NCBI GenBank assembly: GCA_016800925.1
Contig: JABCPU010000232.1
Location: 43,457 to 107,456, forward strand
DNA from: Suillus spraguei
Lineage: Eukaryota; Basidiomycota; Agaricomycetes; Boletales; Suillaceae
Direction: 5' to 3'
DNA length: 64,000 nucleotides
Positions 35,701 through 47,154 of this stretch are shown here, piece by piece (position 1 is the first letter of the stretch; each line of letters starts with the position of its first letter). Position numbers and translations under genes: made by a program. The notes under the pieces are model-generated. The model was given only the letters and a program-made list of their open reading frames with translations. It did not search any database and had not been told where the DNA came from.

Positions 35701-38700
35701 TTATCTGAACATTGAAAAAGTATATCTATCTATGTACGAGTTCAACCAGAAGGTGTCACAGTCCTCAAGCACTGTATCACTTGTCCACTCTCGCGGGGCT
35801 ATGACACCAAACCTCGGAATAAGATGAACACTGCGCTCGATATCGGCTACTGGCACAATACTAGCCACAGTTTCACCTCCACGCAGTGATCGCGAGAGCT
35901 TATATAGCCCGCTATTGCGGTCTGGAGCTGGCGGAAATGGTGTAAACCACTCGACATACGCAAGGTGAGTAGGAAGATGGACCGTTGGTGGGAAGAGCAG
36001 TGGGATAGATTTTGGGGGGAAGGTGAACATGACTCGAACTTGACCAACACGGAAATCTAGCATCAATACAAAGTAAGTAATACATACTAACGCTGACTGA
36101 CAGATAACGCACCTCGAAGATCCTTCGCATTCATACCCACCCTCACCAGAGCTGTATCGGATCGGCGAGCAGTGAGGTGAGCACCCACATTGCGTTGTGG
36201 TTTTGCATGGACGCTGTCCAAAGTAACATGCGCGTCGCCATGGCCACGAGCATCGACCGAGCACCACTTGACCTTATGAAAGACAGGCAGTCGGTGGAAC
36301 GGAAAATGAATGTCGCGCGCCAGCACATCAAGTGCTTGACTGTCGAGTGGCGCAGGATCGTTACCTCGACTCTGCTGAGCAATAAAGCGTGCGAGGGCAT
36401 CGCGAAAATGAGTAGCGCCGTAATCTGTAGCCAGCTTTTCGAGGCTGACGGACTTCGCGCTAGGGTGTTTTGTCATGACTTGTTCACGGCCGAATGTCAT
36501 ATCCGGTGGGCGTGAATGATAAGGATCAGCCTGGTGGCCACCAGCAAGTCGCCAACTAACATATTTTTGGTGTCGTAAAATCTTCTCCTTTCGTTCGAGC
36601 CAGCGGGTCATCTGGGCAAACTCATCCTTGTGATTCGTAGCGCGGTAGGCATCTTTCGCCAAGTCGATATGGAGCCGTTCTGTGTACTCTGTGTTATAAT
36701 TGTCAGTAGAGCCGAACAGCATGATCATCAAATGATAGTGACGAGCAGCATGCAACTTCGGTAGGTTAAAGTTGTTTCGAATGCCGAGCTCGACGAAAAT
36801 AAGCTTGTTTTCATGAAAAAGGTCCAGTGCCTCGTCCAGCAACTGAAGGGTCTCGGTGCTATGGCAAGGTATTGCGCGAGGTACAGGAAATCAAGAAGCC
36901 CTCTAACAGCTCGTAGCAGACGACCTGCATTGAGATTGTTGGGCAGACGAATATCGATTATGATGCCGAGGAGGAAGCGGCATATCTGGGCATGTTCAGT
37001 GCCGCTTACGCGTGATAAGGTGGTGATACCCTTGGCGAATAATCTAATGTGATGGTTGGAGGAAGGCGTCGACAACGAGCATCTATTTCTGTGGCTCCAC
37101 AAGCGGCCTCTAACCATGCTAAAAGGTGTTTCACCAAGCCCTGGTATAGCTGATGCAACACATCAGGCGTGACACCCTGAAAAATGTTCGCGAACGGCAG
37201 TCCCTCCCAGAAAGATGTATCAAAGGTTTGATTCCTACTGCGGCACATGCGCGAACAAAGGCGAGATTGCCTTGATCGAGTGCCGCGAGTGCATCCAGCA
37301 CCTCACCAATATTTCGTAGGTGAAGTGGTACCGTATTGCTTTCAGTGTCGTCCTTCTCAACATCACATTTCGGGCAGTCACCAAACTTGATCCCTGTTGC
37401 GAGAAGCTGCTCGGGATAATCACCAACAAAACTCGCAAATAAAGGGTGGCAGCGGCGAAGAGCGCCATCACCACTGCGCATATTGATGCCCTCTAATCCA
37501 GCATGTTGCAATGGAGCAAGGACGCGACTCATGCAAGCGTGATATAAGTTTGCAATAGACCGACGGCGTGAGGCCTTATTGGTGATGTGCTCAAGTCGAG
37601 TAGTTGGTAGATAGGCCAGAAGGATATGTCCCCCTCGCGAAGGTTTACGGCGAATTTCCTTCGGGATGTTACCAATCGTGAGATACATCGGGTATGCGGA
37701 CTTGTTGCGAAACATAGTGACTTGAGTTTTGTCCGTCGAGATGATAATCGGAATGATGGTCCCACCAGGACGATGCTGATCAAGTTTTTTCTAAGGCATT
37801 ATAAGTTACGAAGTTCAATTGATGTCACATAACAGTACTTACCTGCGTGTTCCACCACCACTTTCCAGTATGCATATCATGAAACAGACGAATGGTCTGA
37901 TCCTCGTCAGTGTAATGGCGCTCCGGAGCGAATGTAAGGTATCTCGCAAAGTCGGGATCGCCGTACAGTGACTTGATGCATTCGATGATGTCACGGTAAT
38001 ACACATCAAAGGATTCTCCTGCGACGACGACCTGCTCCCGTTTGAATTTGGGGCGTCCAGTTGGAAGTTCGTGGTCGATAATCTTGTTAAGTTCGTTGGC
38101 GTTCTTGAATGACAACCCTAAACGTTCGCTAACCTAGTAGTATTGGCTATAAATGAGTGGAACTTGTGAAGTGGCGAAAGAACTTACTCCATCAATGGAG
38201 AGCAGGTCCGAAAATGCTGTAGAAGTTGCTCCGCGAAGCTTCGCCCATCTCGCAACCTCCCATTCGATCTGGGAATTGAAAGGATGGTATGGATTCTCGT
38301 CATTGGCGAGATGTGCGCCATATGCTGCATTGGCACCATGGTCAACTGAGCCATGCGACATACTCCGCCGGCCAGCACTGGATCAGGATAGGGCACCCTA
38401 ACAAATCCAGAGTGGCCTCGTGCGCGAGCCTCGATGTCTTGACGAGCGTTCTGTTGATCCTCCAACTCGTCATCCGCAAAGGCATCGTCCAGTAGGTCCA
38501 AGTCATTGTCTTCATCGGCCTGAGGTTGCGATGGTGCAGCCTCCCATTCAGGTTCGAAGAGCAGATGATCATCGAAATCATCCTCATCACTATCAGCTGC
38601 GTGCTCACTCGCAGCAGGCCTCTCTAACTCATCCTCATTTCCGTTATAGTCTCCCTCAAAGAAATCGGCGTCATCGAAGGCAAGCTCAGCTTCGTTGGCT

Positions 38701-38849
38701 TCGTTCAAGGCTTCGTTGTTTGTTCTTGATCGCGACTGGCTGTAGAGTGCGTGACAACGTGGGTCGCGACTCTTTGCGATATGCTGGCTGAGTCCAGTTA
38801 CGGTGAGATCATCACGGCCACAAGCTGAACAAGTTCGGTGACCATCCAT
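35701..38849 (-). pseudogene. Plavaka transposase, frameshifted
   Basis: Reading right to left, the N-terminus has a Cys-Cys-His-Cys zinc motif (CSACGRDD, then LSQHIAKSRDPRC) and a long acidic region. Then come blocks typical of Plavaka transposases: EWEVARWAKLRGATSTAFSD, FKREQVVVAGESFDVYYRD, PERHYTDEDQTIRLFHDMHT, IIPIIISTDKTQVT, IGNIPKEIRRKPSRGGHILL, FASFVGDYPEQLL, NIFQGVTPDVLHQLYQGL, TDNYNTEYTERLHIDLAK and EFAQMTRWLERKEKI. At least one intron (about 37790-37841) is normal. Frames shift near 38355, 37225, 37050 and 36850. The last exon near 35701-36110 ends with WLNSYIDRYTF. The domain is complete in content but cannot be translated as one protein. Confidence 0.9.
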
Positions 38850-39500
38850 AGTTATAATGGTGGGGATGAAGACGAAGCTGAAACGATGGGAGTGAGGGAT
38901 GAAGACGAAGCTGAAACGATGTCAAAATGAAAAAGGGTAAGGGTGTGGTAGGGATGGGCAGGTAGTATGGGACCATGTACAGCGGCCATAGTGAGCAGAA
39001 CGGGCTGGATGATGGTGTCGCGAAGAGCTGGTCCAATTTGCCGTCATTACAGGGTAGTCAGTGCCCGATCAACCTAGCAAATATTAGCACTGCAGCCGCC
39101 AGTAAAGCGAGGGAAAACATACTAAGTTGTGCTTTGACGGTGGTGGTACTGGTACTGGCTCATGTTTTGGGATACCTGGGGATGACGATGGGTATCCGAG
39201 TCATGGGATACCTGGGGACGATGACTGGGGACGACGATGCTGGTGGGGCAGTGTCACGAAAGTCAGGGACAGCCTACAGCGCCGCCGATACAGTGCCGGT
39301 GAAAATACAGTTTAGCGCCCTTCACTGCTGCTACATAATTGCCCTGTTACATTGCGTTAGTAAAATTTTCAGTCCCATTCCCTTCCGTTTGACCATCACT
39401 CACATTCGTTTTAAAAAAAATCTGCACGGCACCCTCGACGCTCCTTTATTCTTTCAAGTCCTACACATTCTAAGTCTCAAAAACAAAGAAATATTAATAA
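38850..39500. other. Divergent intergenic region inside the Plavaka element
   Basis: It lies between the transposase start (minus) and the DUF6532-like start (plus) and probably holds both promoters. Short GGGATACCTGGGGA-type repeats occur at about 39168-39225. Confidence 0.55.
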
Positions 39501-41632
39501 ATGACTTTACCTCGGCAGGATCAAGGTAAGTGAGTATAAGCAACTCGGCAAGTGACTGACTGTGAGGCTCGACAGAAGCGCGTGGTGCCAAGAAAAAAGC
39601 TATCGAAAACGCAGGTGAGCGACCGAAAACACCATCAATAAATCAAACTGACCTGAGATTCAGTTTGGAAGCAAGATAAACCAAGACGCAAGAATGCGAC
39701 AGCGACATCAGCCCAAGACTGTCCTGCCACAAAAAAGAGAACTGACGCGTTGGCACCGGCGCCTACTCCAAGTCGGAACTCCAGCTCCACTGGCAAGTCA
39801 AACAGGACTATGGTGTCAAGAAAGCCGTCAACACTGAGTCCGTTGATACACTTGAAACTGATTTATGGTACTTACATGGAAAAATGTTGGCACTGGCAGA
39901 GCGTCCGCGCGACATGAGCGACTCAGATGATGGTATCTTGCAGGCTCCACTGATGGTTGATAAGCAACTTGAAGGTCAGCCTACGCCGTGACCAAAAAGG
40001 AAGTCCGAGTCTCACATGATCATCTTGTGCAGCGCAGCCTAACTATCGACGACCAGCGAAACTCTGCCGAACTTACGCTATGAGAGATGTGGCGTTGCCT
40101 GAAGATGAAGATGAGGAGCAGAGTGCTGACTCTGATACGAGTCGGCCCAGGGACAAACCGAGTCGGGACAACTTACTAACCGATTCAGACGGTAGTGATC
40201 ATGAGAGCAGTGCCACTGACAGCGAGGATGAAGATTCGGCTGCAATGAAGCTTTTCGATGAGGTCAGCTTTATTATATCATATGCTTGTGGACTCACGTT
40301 TGATACTTTCAAGGTCGCGTCGGTCGTCACCAACAAGCAGCAGGTAGCATCGAAATCACGTGGCACTTCAAAAGCCGAGTTCAAGGCCCGAGATCACAAA
40401 CAAGCGGCAGAGACTCCTACCTGGGCCAATATGGATGTTGAAGATGCAGTTTCGGAGTCCATTGAAGATCGCTCGACTGGTGGCAACTCGTCAGAATTTC
40501 AATCTGACGATGAAGGTACTGCACCGACTCGGAAACTTCAAACCTCAGACACGAAGACTCGGAGTATCGCCTCACTCGTTCGAACAGAAAGTGGAAAGGT
40601 GAAATTACTTGATCAGAACATAGAGACTCGCAGAGTTCTTCAGTCCGCAATCATGGAAGTCAAGTGCCACCTTTTTTTCGCCAACGGCTACCCTGAATTG
40701 GTTGACAAGAACCAAGTCGCGCTGCAAGCATTGATAGTAGTCGCCGAAAAACGTGGTGTGCATCCAATCAAAGAACGTCTTCAATCAGACGTTAGGTATG
40801 CGTCACAACTCGGTAGCTTGGTGAGTTCAACTTGCACCCTTTCTTATCAGTCTCTAACCATATGCGAGGTGGATGCTCGTGTTCCAATATTGCGCCGTGA
40901 GCTGAAGGAAGACGCATGTGCGAATGCCGATGGTTACTTTCGCCTTGGACACACCGACTCTGGGAAAGCTGCAGCGAGAAGGCTGTTGGATAAGCTTGCA
41001 TATATATACGCCTTGAAGTTTGATGTGAGATCTCTCCCCTTGCCTGTACTACTGACATTGTTGAAATTATACAGATCAATAACGAGGCTTCGCCCATTGG
41101 GAAGAAGCCCTACCAGGGTGAACTCTTACTTTTCTTAATATATCGGCAGCTCTTTCATAGCTCGAGGTCCATTGCCATCAAGTTTACGGAACGCTTCGTC
41201 GAAATCGCCAACAACAAAGGCCAGCGCCCCGAAGTCCCTATCCCTTTGCTGGCATTGGTTGCAACTGCGGTAACGTGCTTGTCGTCATTGTACGGATGTG
41301 CCGTCTAACTCGTTGCAAAGGTGTATGCAGCCCTTCTGTGGAAGTCGCAAGGTTCACCGTCGAAATTCAACTTTACAGGAAATTTATTCAGCGAGACATA
41401 CAACTACCATGTCAGGTTCCTGGAAAAACTGAAGAAGGACGCACCTGCGAAATTCCACTGTATGATGGCCGACATCTATGAGGCTGCGCAGTGAGTTCCA
41501 CTTAGGTAGTATTCCCTCGATGCTCACTCTGCTTGCAGGAAGTTGCGATACAGCGGCGCCGCTGCCAGTGGCCATGCTGCTGAGCTCGAAGCATTCGAGT
41601 TACTTGACCTCGACAATATGGAAGAAGACTGA
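39501..41632 (+). CDS. DUF6532-like gene carried by the Plavaka element
   Basis: The proposed start is ATG 39501 (MTLPRQDQ), followed by two small exons. The main part reads through splice sites into an acidic Ser/Asp/Glu-rich N-terminus (LPEDEDEEQSADSDTS, TDSEDEDSAAMKLFDE). The conserved C-terminal domain follows: IMEVKCHLFFANGYPELVD, FRLGHTDSGKAAARRLLDKL, YQGELLLFLIYRQLF, RPEVPIPLLALVATA, VYAALLWKSQGS, TYNYHVRFLEKLKKDAPAKF, MMADIYEAA. Introns at about 40264, 40819, 41022, 41271 and 41491 keep the frame, and TGA is at 41630-41632. One frame change near 39710-39810 is unresolved. The domain is uncharacterised and basidiomycete-specific as far as I know. Its place inside the inverted repeats suggests an accessory transposon protein, perhaps DNA-binding. 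Confidence 0.65.
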
Positions 41633-41997
41633 TTCATCCCCCACTTGTTTTCATGGTGTACAATACGGAATTGTGAAGCTGATACATAGTCTCCTGGTTG
41701 ATCATAGCGCGCACTGTTATTTAAATTACCCTACTAGCCCATATACCCATTTTTAATCAAATTTAATTTTGTTCTTGTTATCTTATTCTGTCTGATTCGG
41801 TTGGAACTCTCGTCTAAGATCAAACAATTAATTCTACAAGTCATGATAATGTGTTTGAATAACTGAAAATCATTGCTAATTCTTGTGTTTTTATTAGGGG
41901 GTAAAAAAACCGAACTAAGCTTGCTAAAACTTGAATTTGTATAATTTAGACATAATAACGCAGGATTAGTTCTAATGTTGCATCTTTAGTCAAATTT

Positions 41998-42017
41998 GTT
42001 GGGGGAGGGTTTTCCTG
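41998..42017. repeat. Right terminal inverted repeat of the Plavaka element
   Basis: GTTGGGGGAGGGTTTTCCTG is the inverted partner of the left end, with two extra Cs after the first 15 bases. Confidence 0.85.
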
Positions 42018-42286
42018 ATGTGAATTTATGATGATCTCGGCCCGGGAATGCTCGTGATAAGGAAGAATTTCAATTGGGATCGAGATGGAAGCAGATTGCC
42101 AAGGTAAGGTACACGTTCAACATTCAAATTCAGATTCAGAACCCATTTGAAATTTGATTGATGCTACGAATTGTATAGAGCACGGTGCATCAAGTGTTGC
42201 GATGGTTAGGATTGGCCGAGGGCTGGTCTGGTCATTGTGCGAGACTCGTCACTTGCAATTTCCAAAGTTCAACTTAGTTACTAGCG

Positions 42287-45200
42287 ATAACACTCAAACT
42301 TCAAGGCCATTTGTGGAGTCCAGGGTAGGGATGTGTGCCAGGCCCCTACTCAAACGTTTGAAAACGGTCATCATATCGTAAATTTGAAAAGCTGTATGGA
42401 TTTCATCTACATAGATAAGTAAAACGTAAGGCTCACAAGGTGTATGACCAGGTGTGAAATAGTCTGTAAAGCCTACAACTCGAAAAGAAAAATACGAAAG
42501 CAACTAGTTGAGCGGATGTCCTCATGTCGGATGGGAGGTGGGACGACGACGACCAAAGAAAAATGTGCAGCAGCTCACTTCATAGGAAACGTCTCCCATC
42601 CCACCACCTGTGCCTTGTGTCTCTGTCGGTCGTCCTTGAGACCCTTGTGTCCCCGACACAGCCTGAGGTTGACTTGCTTGCGTCGAACTGTCGGCTTCGT
42701 TGCCATTCGTACGTTGCATAGCTGCAGCCGCTCCTGCACGGGCCAATTCTGCCGCGCTGGGAGGGGAAACATAAATTCTCTGCAAATATATTAAATTCTA
42801 TCATATCAAAAGGAGTGATGGAAACCACTCACATTTTTCTTGCGGCCGGCAGCTACTTCAACGGTGGGTATAGAACTTCCTCCTGAAAACAAGTTGAAAT
42901 TCCAACGCCGGGGCTCGAGCGGTATTGATTGTTGCGCGTTTGGAGGTCGAGTGCTGGAACGCAGGGAGCCGAGCAAATTGCGCCAATGAAGGGCAGACAA
43001 TAGGGTCGCAGGAGGAGCTGCAGAATGATGCGTGGAGTTGGTATCAGTATCCCAGAAGTCCTTGCCCTGTACCAGTGTCAGACTTCTAAGAGCCAAGAAA
43101 CGAATAATTATACTGACATATTTCGACCTGCCTCCGACTCTGTTGTTGAGCTGCGGCTTGGAGATCTGACTAGCGTGCAATATCTAATGAACGAATGAGC
43201 ACATGAGTAGGGCGTTCATAGCTGATTAGCGCACGGCATCTCTTGATCATCCCTGGTAAAGAAGTAAGATGCCATAAGAAAGACAAACGTAACCAACTTG
43301 CCTTGAGCTTTCCATCGGGTTTTGTATTGGTCTCATTCTGAACAACAAGGCTCCACTTAGAAAAGACACTGTCAATGATCAACAGACTCACATGATCATC
43401 GCTTGTATGTTTGAGTGCTGAATCCAGGCTCCATACATATATCTTTCCATCCGATCCACCACTGACGATATTTTTTCCATCAGGAGAAATGACAACATAC
43501 AGGACTTCATCGTCGTGCAAGAGCGGGTCTCCAACTGGCTGATTGGTCTTCAGGTCCCAGATACAAACTGAGTAGTCGGCTGACGCGCTAACAAGATGGC
43601 TTTCATCAGGGGAAAGACACAGGGAGCGTATGCCAAGGGTATGACCCCGAAAAGCAACAAGCTCCTTCCCATCATTCAACCGTCATTTTCGGATGGTGTT
43701 ATCAAATGATCCGGAGAATATGTGTGCACCGTCCTTGGACCAACACAACGACGTCACCTCGTGGTCATGGCCCTTGATCTCCATAAGCAGCTCGCCGTCC
43801 ATTGACCATACGCAGATCACCTTGTCCTCCCGCAACTCGTGAATTTGTCTCCTCGTGGAGAGTATTTGACAGCATAAACCCACCCACGGCTAGTGTATAT
43901 CGGTGGTGATATTTTTCGGCCAGTGTCAGAGTTCCAGCGTCGTATGGTCCCATCTTGCGATCCACTTGCTATCTCCTGGGCATTTGGAGACCAATCAATG
44001 CACCGCACTGCATCTTCATGGCCCTCCCATGGGTCCCCGACCACGCTGCCCTTCTTGATGTTCCACAGCCGTAGCCTGCCATCTGCGCTTCCGCTCACGA
44101 CCATTGATTCATCTGGAGACATGGCCAGTGGACCTACCCCTATTCCGTCACTAATCCAAGGTTTCCCCACTGACTCTCCGTCTCGTTTCCACTGACGAAT
44201 GGAACCATCCGCTGACGCGCTCAGAATATCGCAACTGGTGCCAATGCAGGCAAGGCTCCAAATGAGTTTGGAATGACCCTTGATGATGCACTCTGGCACC
44301 AAGCTCCCTGGTGGACGTTCTGGTGTTGGTTTCTTCCACGATGTTGTCCGGGTGTTGTGATTGACGAAGTAGGACCGACCGAGCGGTGAGATGTGCCATT
44401 CGCATCCGGGAATGAGTTGTCCTGGAGAATCTATATTTCACGATGAATTCCTCGTTGCTAGTGGCACATTTCTTTGCTCACCTAGTCGCAACCCTGGTAA
44501 AGGTTGGTTGAATGATGCCATTACGAGTGTGTGATCTTGATATTCAATTCCATCATCGAACGTCGCATACTGCCCCCATTGAGAAGGAAGCGCTTCATTC
44601 CCGCCTGCTTCTCGTTGAGTAAGTCAGCAGGTATGAAAATGCGGTTACTCACCTTCCCAAAGTGCATTCTGGCGATATTGTGCACCATAGCGTGGCGGAT
44701 CCTTCTCCTTTTTTCGACGAGGTACGCTAACCACTGGTGAGTTCAATATCGCTCCTTGTTCTCCATCTCTCCGTTGTGCTGATGTGCTTGACTCGGCCAT
44801 GATGCTGATGAATTGTTTTAAATGTCGGTGGTATGCGCTGACAGTCAGACAGACCTGAATAGTATGGAAACTGAGTTGTCGAAGACGAGCAGATAGGGTG
44901 ACAGTGATGAAGAGACCTATTAGCAAGCTTGCTGTGCATCATGCTAAATTCTTCAGCAAGCGTCAAGATAAGCACAAAGATGAATAGCGCGCCGGTGAAA
45001 TGTAATATAACCGACTGCATTTCTAATATTACAGCCATGTGTTATATATGAATTAGCATCAGATACCTGAGTGACTCGCTTGTTTACTTGGAAAGTAAGC
45101 ACTCCTGTGATTGCAGTCTAACAGAAAGAAATGCAACTGATGGTGCTAAGCTACGAAATAGTGAGGAAGTTTTATGCAGTGGCATCCCGATGTGAACTCA

Positions 45201-45430
45201 CTGATATGACATATGCATACTGGAATGCGGTGCATGAAGGGCCAAAATACGACGTGGTTTGACAACATGATATTTACATTTGGAGGTTAACTCGCCGTCA
45301 TCAGCATACTCACAATGAGGATAACAAAGTTGACTGATTAGAACAAGTGATAGTTGTAGGACACAGCATACGACATTGTCTTTGTCCTTGATGCATGATA
45401 ATCGGCAGGGGTGGAAAATACGAGATGAAT
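42287..45430. repeat. Tandem unit F (gene plus flanks), copy of unit E
   Basis: It starts at the same CGATAACACTCAAACTTCAAGG boundary as unit E (32330) and contains copy F with its upstream flank. The high similarity across noncoding flanks argues for recent duplication, not selection on the gene alone. Confidence 0.8.
42522..44800 (-). pseudogene. WW-WW-WD40 copy F, nonsense plus 1-nt deletion
   Basis: The eight-exon structure is complete (start MAESSTSAQRRDG at 44800, first-type tail, stop at 42522). Two lesions fall in the propeller. TGA replaces TGG at 43683-43685 (the Trp closing blade 5, RKW), and one C is missing in the run near 43829 in blade 4, which shifts the frame. Exon 2 carries Phe for the second Trp of WW1, as in E and G. 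The second WW domain is intact here, unlike in E. Apart from these two sites the copy is almost the same as E. Confidence 0.85.
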
Positions 45431-45549
45431 TTTTATTGATCTCGGAATGAGGAATTGGAAGCAGATCGCCAAGGGCATTTAAAATTTGTTTAATGATGTA
45501 GAGGCAATTTCCAACACTGCTTTCAAAGTCAGACTGCAAGACCCTGCAG

Positions 45550-46215
45550 GAATACGCTCTCCGTTTCCTATTCTCAATTCAGATCTTATGTGATCCTGCA
45601 ACTGATCCGATCATACCAGATACCCGGACCCTTCTGCCATCCTGTCCACTATAGAGCTCGTCGCAAAAGCTAGATCAACTCATCAAACTGTAGCATCCAT
45701 TCAAAACTAGATGCTCCAGCTAGTATTGCTCTCAAGCTCACTGTTCATAAACCTCACCGGTCGTCTCTGGATAGTGTTTGCGGGTGAAGGTGCATCTGTC
45801 GTCTACAGTGCTGCCATCACAGCAGCAGGTTTTACACACGAGCTCGCCAACACAACAGTGAGTACTCTGGTGCTCCAAGCGAGGGTCAGACATTTGAATA
45901 CGTCAAGGCAATCAGTACGTATCTCATCACTTCAATTGACGAATGGTGTTCATTTGCATATAGTCGACCTGCTCATGTGTCCACTTTGCCGTCCTGATGG
46001 CAAAGTCCTTATCATCGGTGGCGGTATCGGCAACTTCACCAACGTCACTACAACCTTCAAAGATCATCCGTGCCCTCACGTCCTAACTCATCGTACACTC
46101 TATTTCCGTCGCGGTGGTTTCAACTTGCATGTAGAAGGTCTCAAAGCCTTGTGTTTACTTGGTATGTTTATTCATTACCCTCAAAAACACATACACCTCA
46201 GGTAGCCGTACAAAT
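45550..46215 (+). pseudogene. ATP-citrate lyase fragment, decayed, internally deleted
   Basis: The plus strand reads a STIELVAKA-like piece near 45648. After a gap where several hundred bases of the second copy are missing, it gives SLFINLTGRLWIVFAG, GASVVYSAAITAAGFTHELA, DGKVLIIGGGIGNFTNV and TTFKDH, then RRGGFNLHVEGLKALCLLG. These are the nucleotide-binding blocks of the ATP-grasp/CoA-ligase-like half of ATP-citrate lyase. Frames shift more than once and no start or C-terminal half is present. The intact gene should lie elsewhere in the genome. Confidence 0.8.
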
Positions 46216-46955
46216 TACAATGCTGATTGTTCGCCGGGGTCTTGTGACAATTTAAGACCGTTTGATCTGGGTTCTAGACTAATGTTATACTGATCCTCGC
46301 GCACTACTATGGTTCCATACATCACATTATATTCTTCAATGATTGTGTGATCAATGGTTCATCCCAGCTCGACGTGGAACTCTTCAGTTCGGGTACTTGA
46401 CCTTTTTTTGGCTTTCTGGTCGCACCTGGCAATTACTTTCGCATTGTTCACTGAAATGTCAGTGTCCATCTCCGTGTCATCGCATGGTGGCTGCCCATTT
46501 CAAAAAAACCAGATGGATTGGCAAGTATGTTTTGACAGATGTTTCGTGACACAATTGATGAACCCAGACGGACACGATTGGTGTGGGTCACTAAGATGGT
46601 AGTGATTAACGAAGTCAAACACCATCCTCACATTTTCATAGTAAATTGCATGTGTAGCTGATTTGAAAATCACAATAATATTTAAATCCAGACAGCACTA
46701 TGGATTTCTTCCCGACAAGCTATGGTGGGCCAAATGAGCACCTTCGAAAGTCCCTGATGTAATCTGACAGGTTGTGCTGGAACGAGCACTTGCTCGGCAT
46801 TGACATGGTTTGGCCCAGCGATGCTTTGGAGGGTCTACCAACGTCACTCTGGACTGGCTTGTGCTCATTATCAAGTAGATTCTCACAATGAGAAGATGGT
46901 CGACCTGTTTGAGCAATATAATAATATGAGCAGTGGTGCTGGAACGACGCAATGA
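46216..46955. other. Spacer without a recognised gene
   Basis: Short frames only. The parts at 46260-46430 resemble 51650-51830, so it belongs to the duplicated block that includes the lyase fragments. Confidence 0.45.
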
Positions 46956-46959
46956 TAAG

Positions 46960-47154
46960 TTAAAGAAGTGTGTCGCAGCTCACAAACGGATCATACTTTC
47001 TGCAAAGGTAGCATTCTTGACAACTATGCTGATCATCACGAAACGACGAGCCAGTTTTGAAAGTGGATTGAAGACAGGACGACTGCGTCATGCATCGAAA
47101 CATCATATTAAACCACTACAGAAATGATCGAATGATAGAGTTTAGTAGATGACC
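46960..47154. repeat. 3' flank of copy G, repeated at 4250-4450
   Basis: It contains the same ACGAAACGACGAG word and following sequence as the flank of copy A, with moderate divergence. Confidence 0.6.

Larger units (their letters stand above)
35549..42017. mobile_element. Plavaka-type DNA transposon with two genes
   Basis: The left end CAGGAAAACCCTCCCAAGGC and the right end (reverse complement CAGGAAAACCCTCCCCCAAC) form terminal inverted repeats, the first 15 bases perfect. Sequence just left of 35549 and right of 42017 rejoins to the flank seen uninterrupted at about 45417-45440, so the element is a clean 6.47-kb insertion. The target duplication looks very short (AT on each side). Inside are a minus-strand transposase (35701-38849) and a plus-strand DUF6532-like gene (39501-41632). 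They diverge from a shared 650-bp middle. Plavaka elements are placed near CACTA/EnSpm transposons. The transposase is broken, so this copy is not autonomous. Confidence 0.85.

Noticed and set aside
46343..46602. Short plus-strand frames after the lyase fragment
   Set aside because: No match to the lyase C-terminal half that I could recognise; left unassigned.
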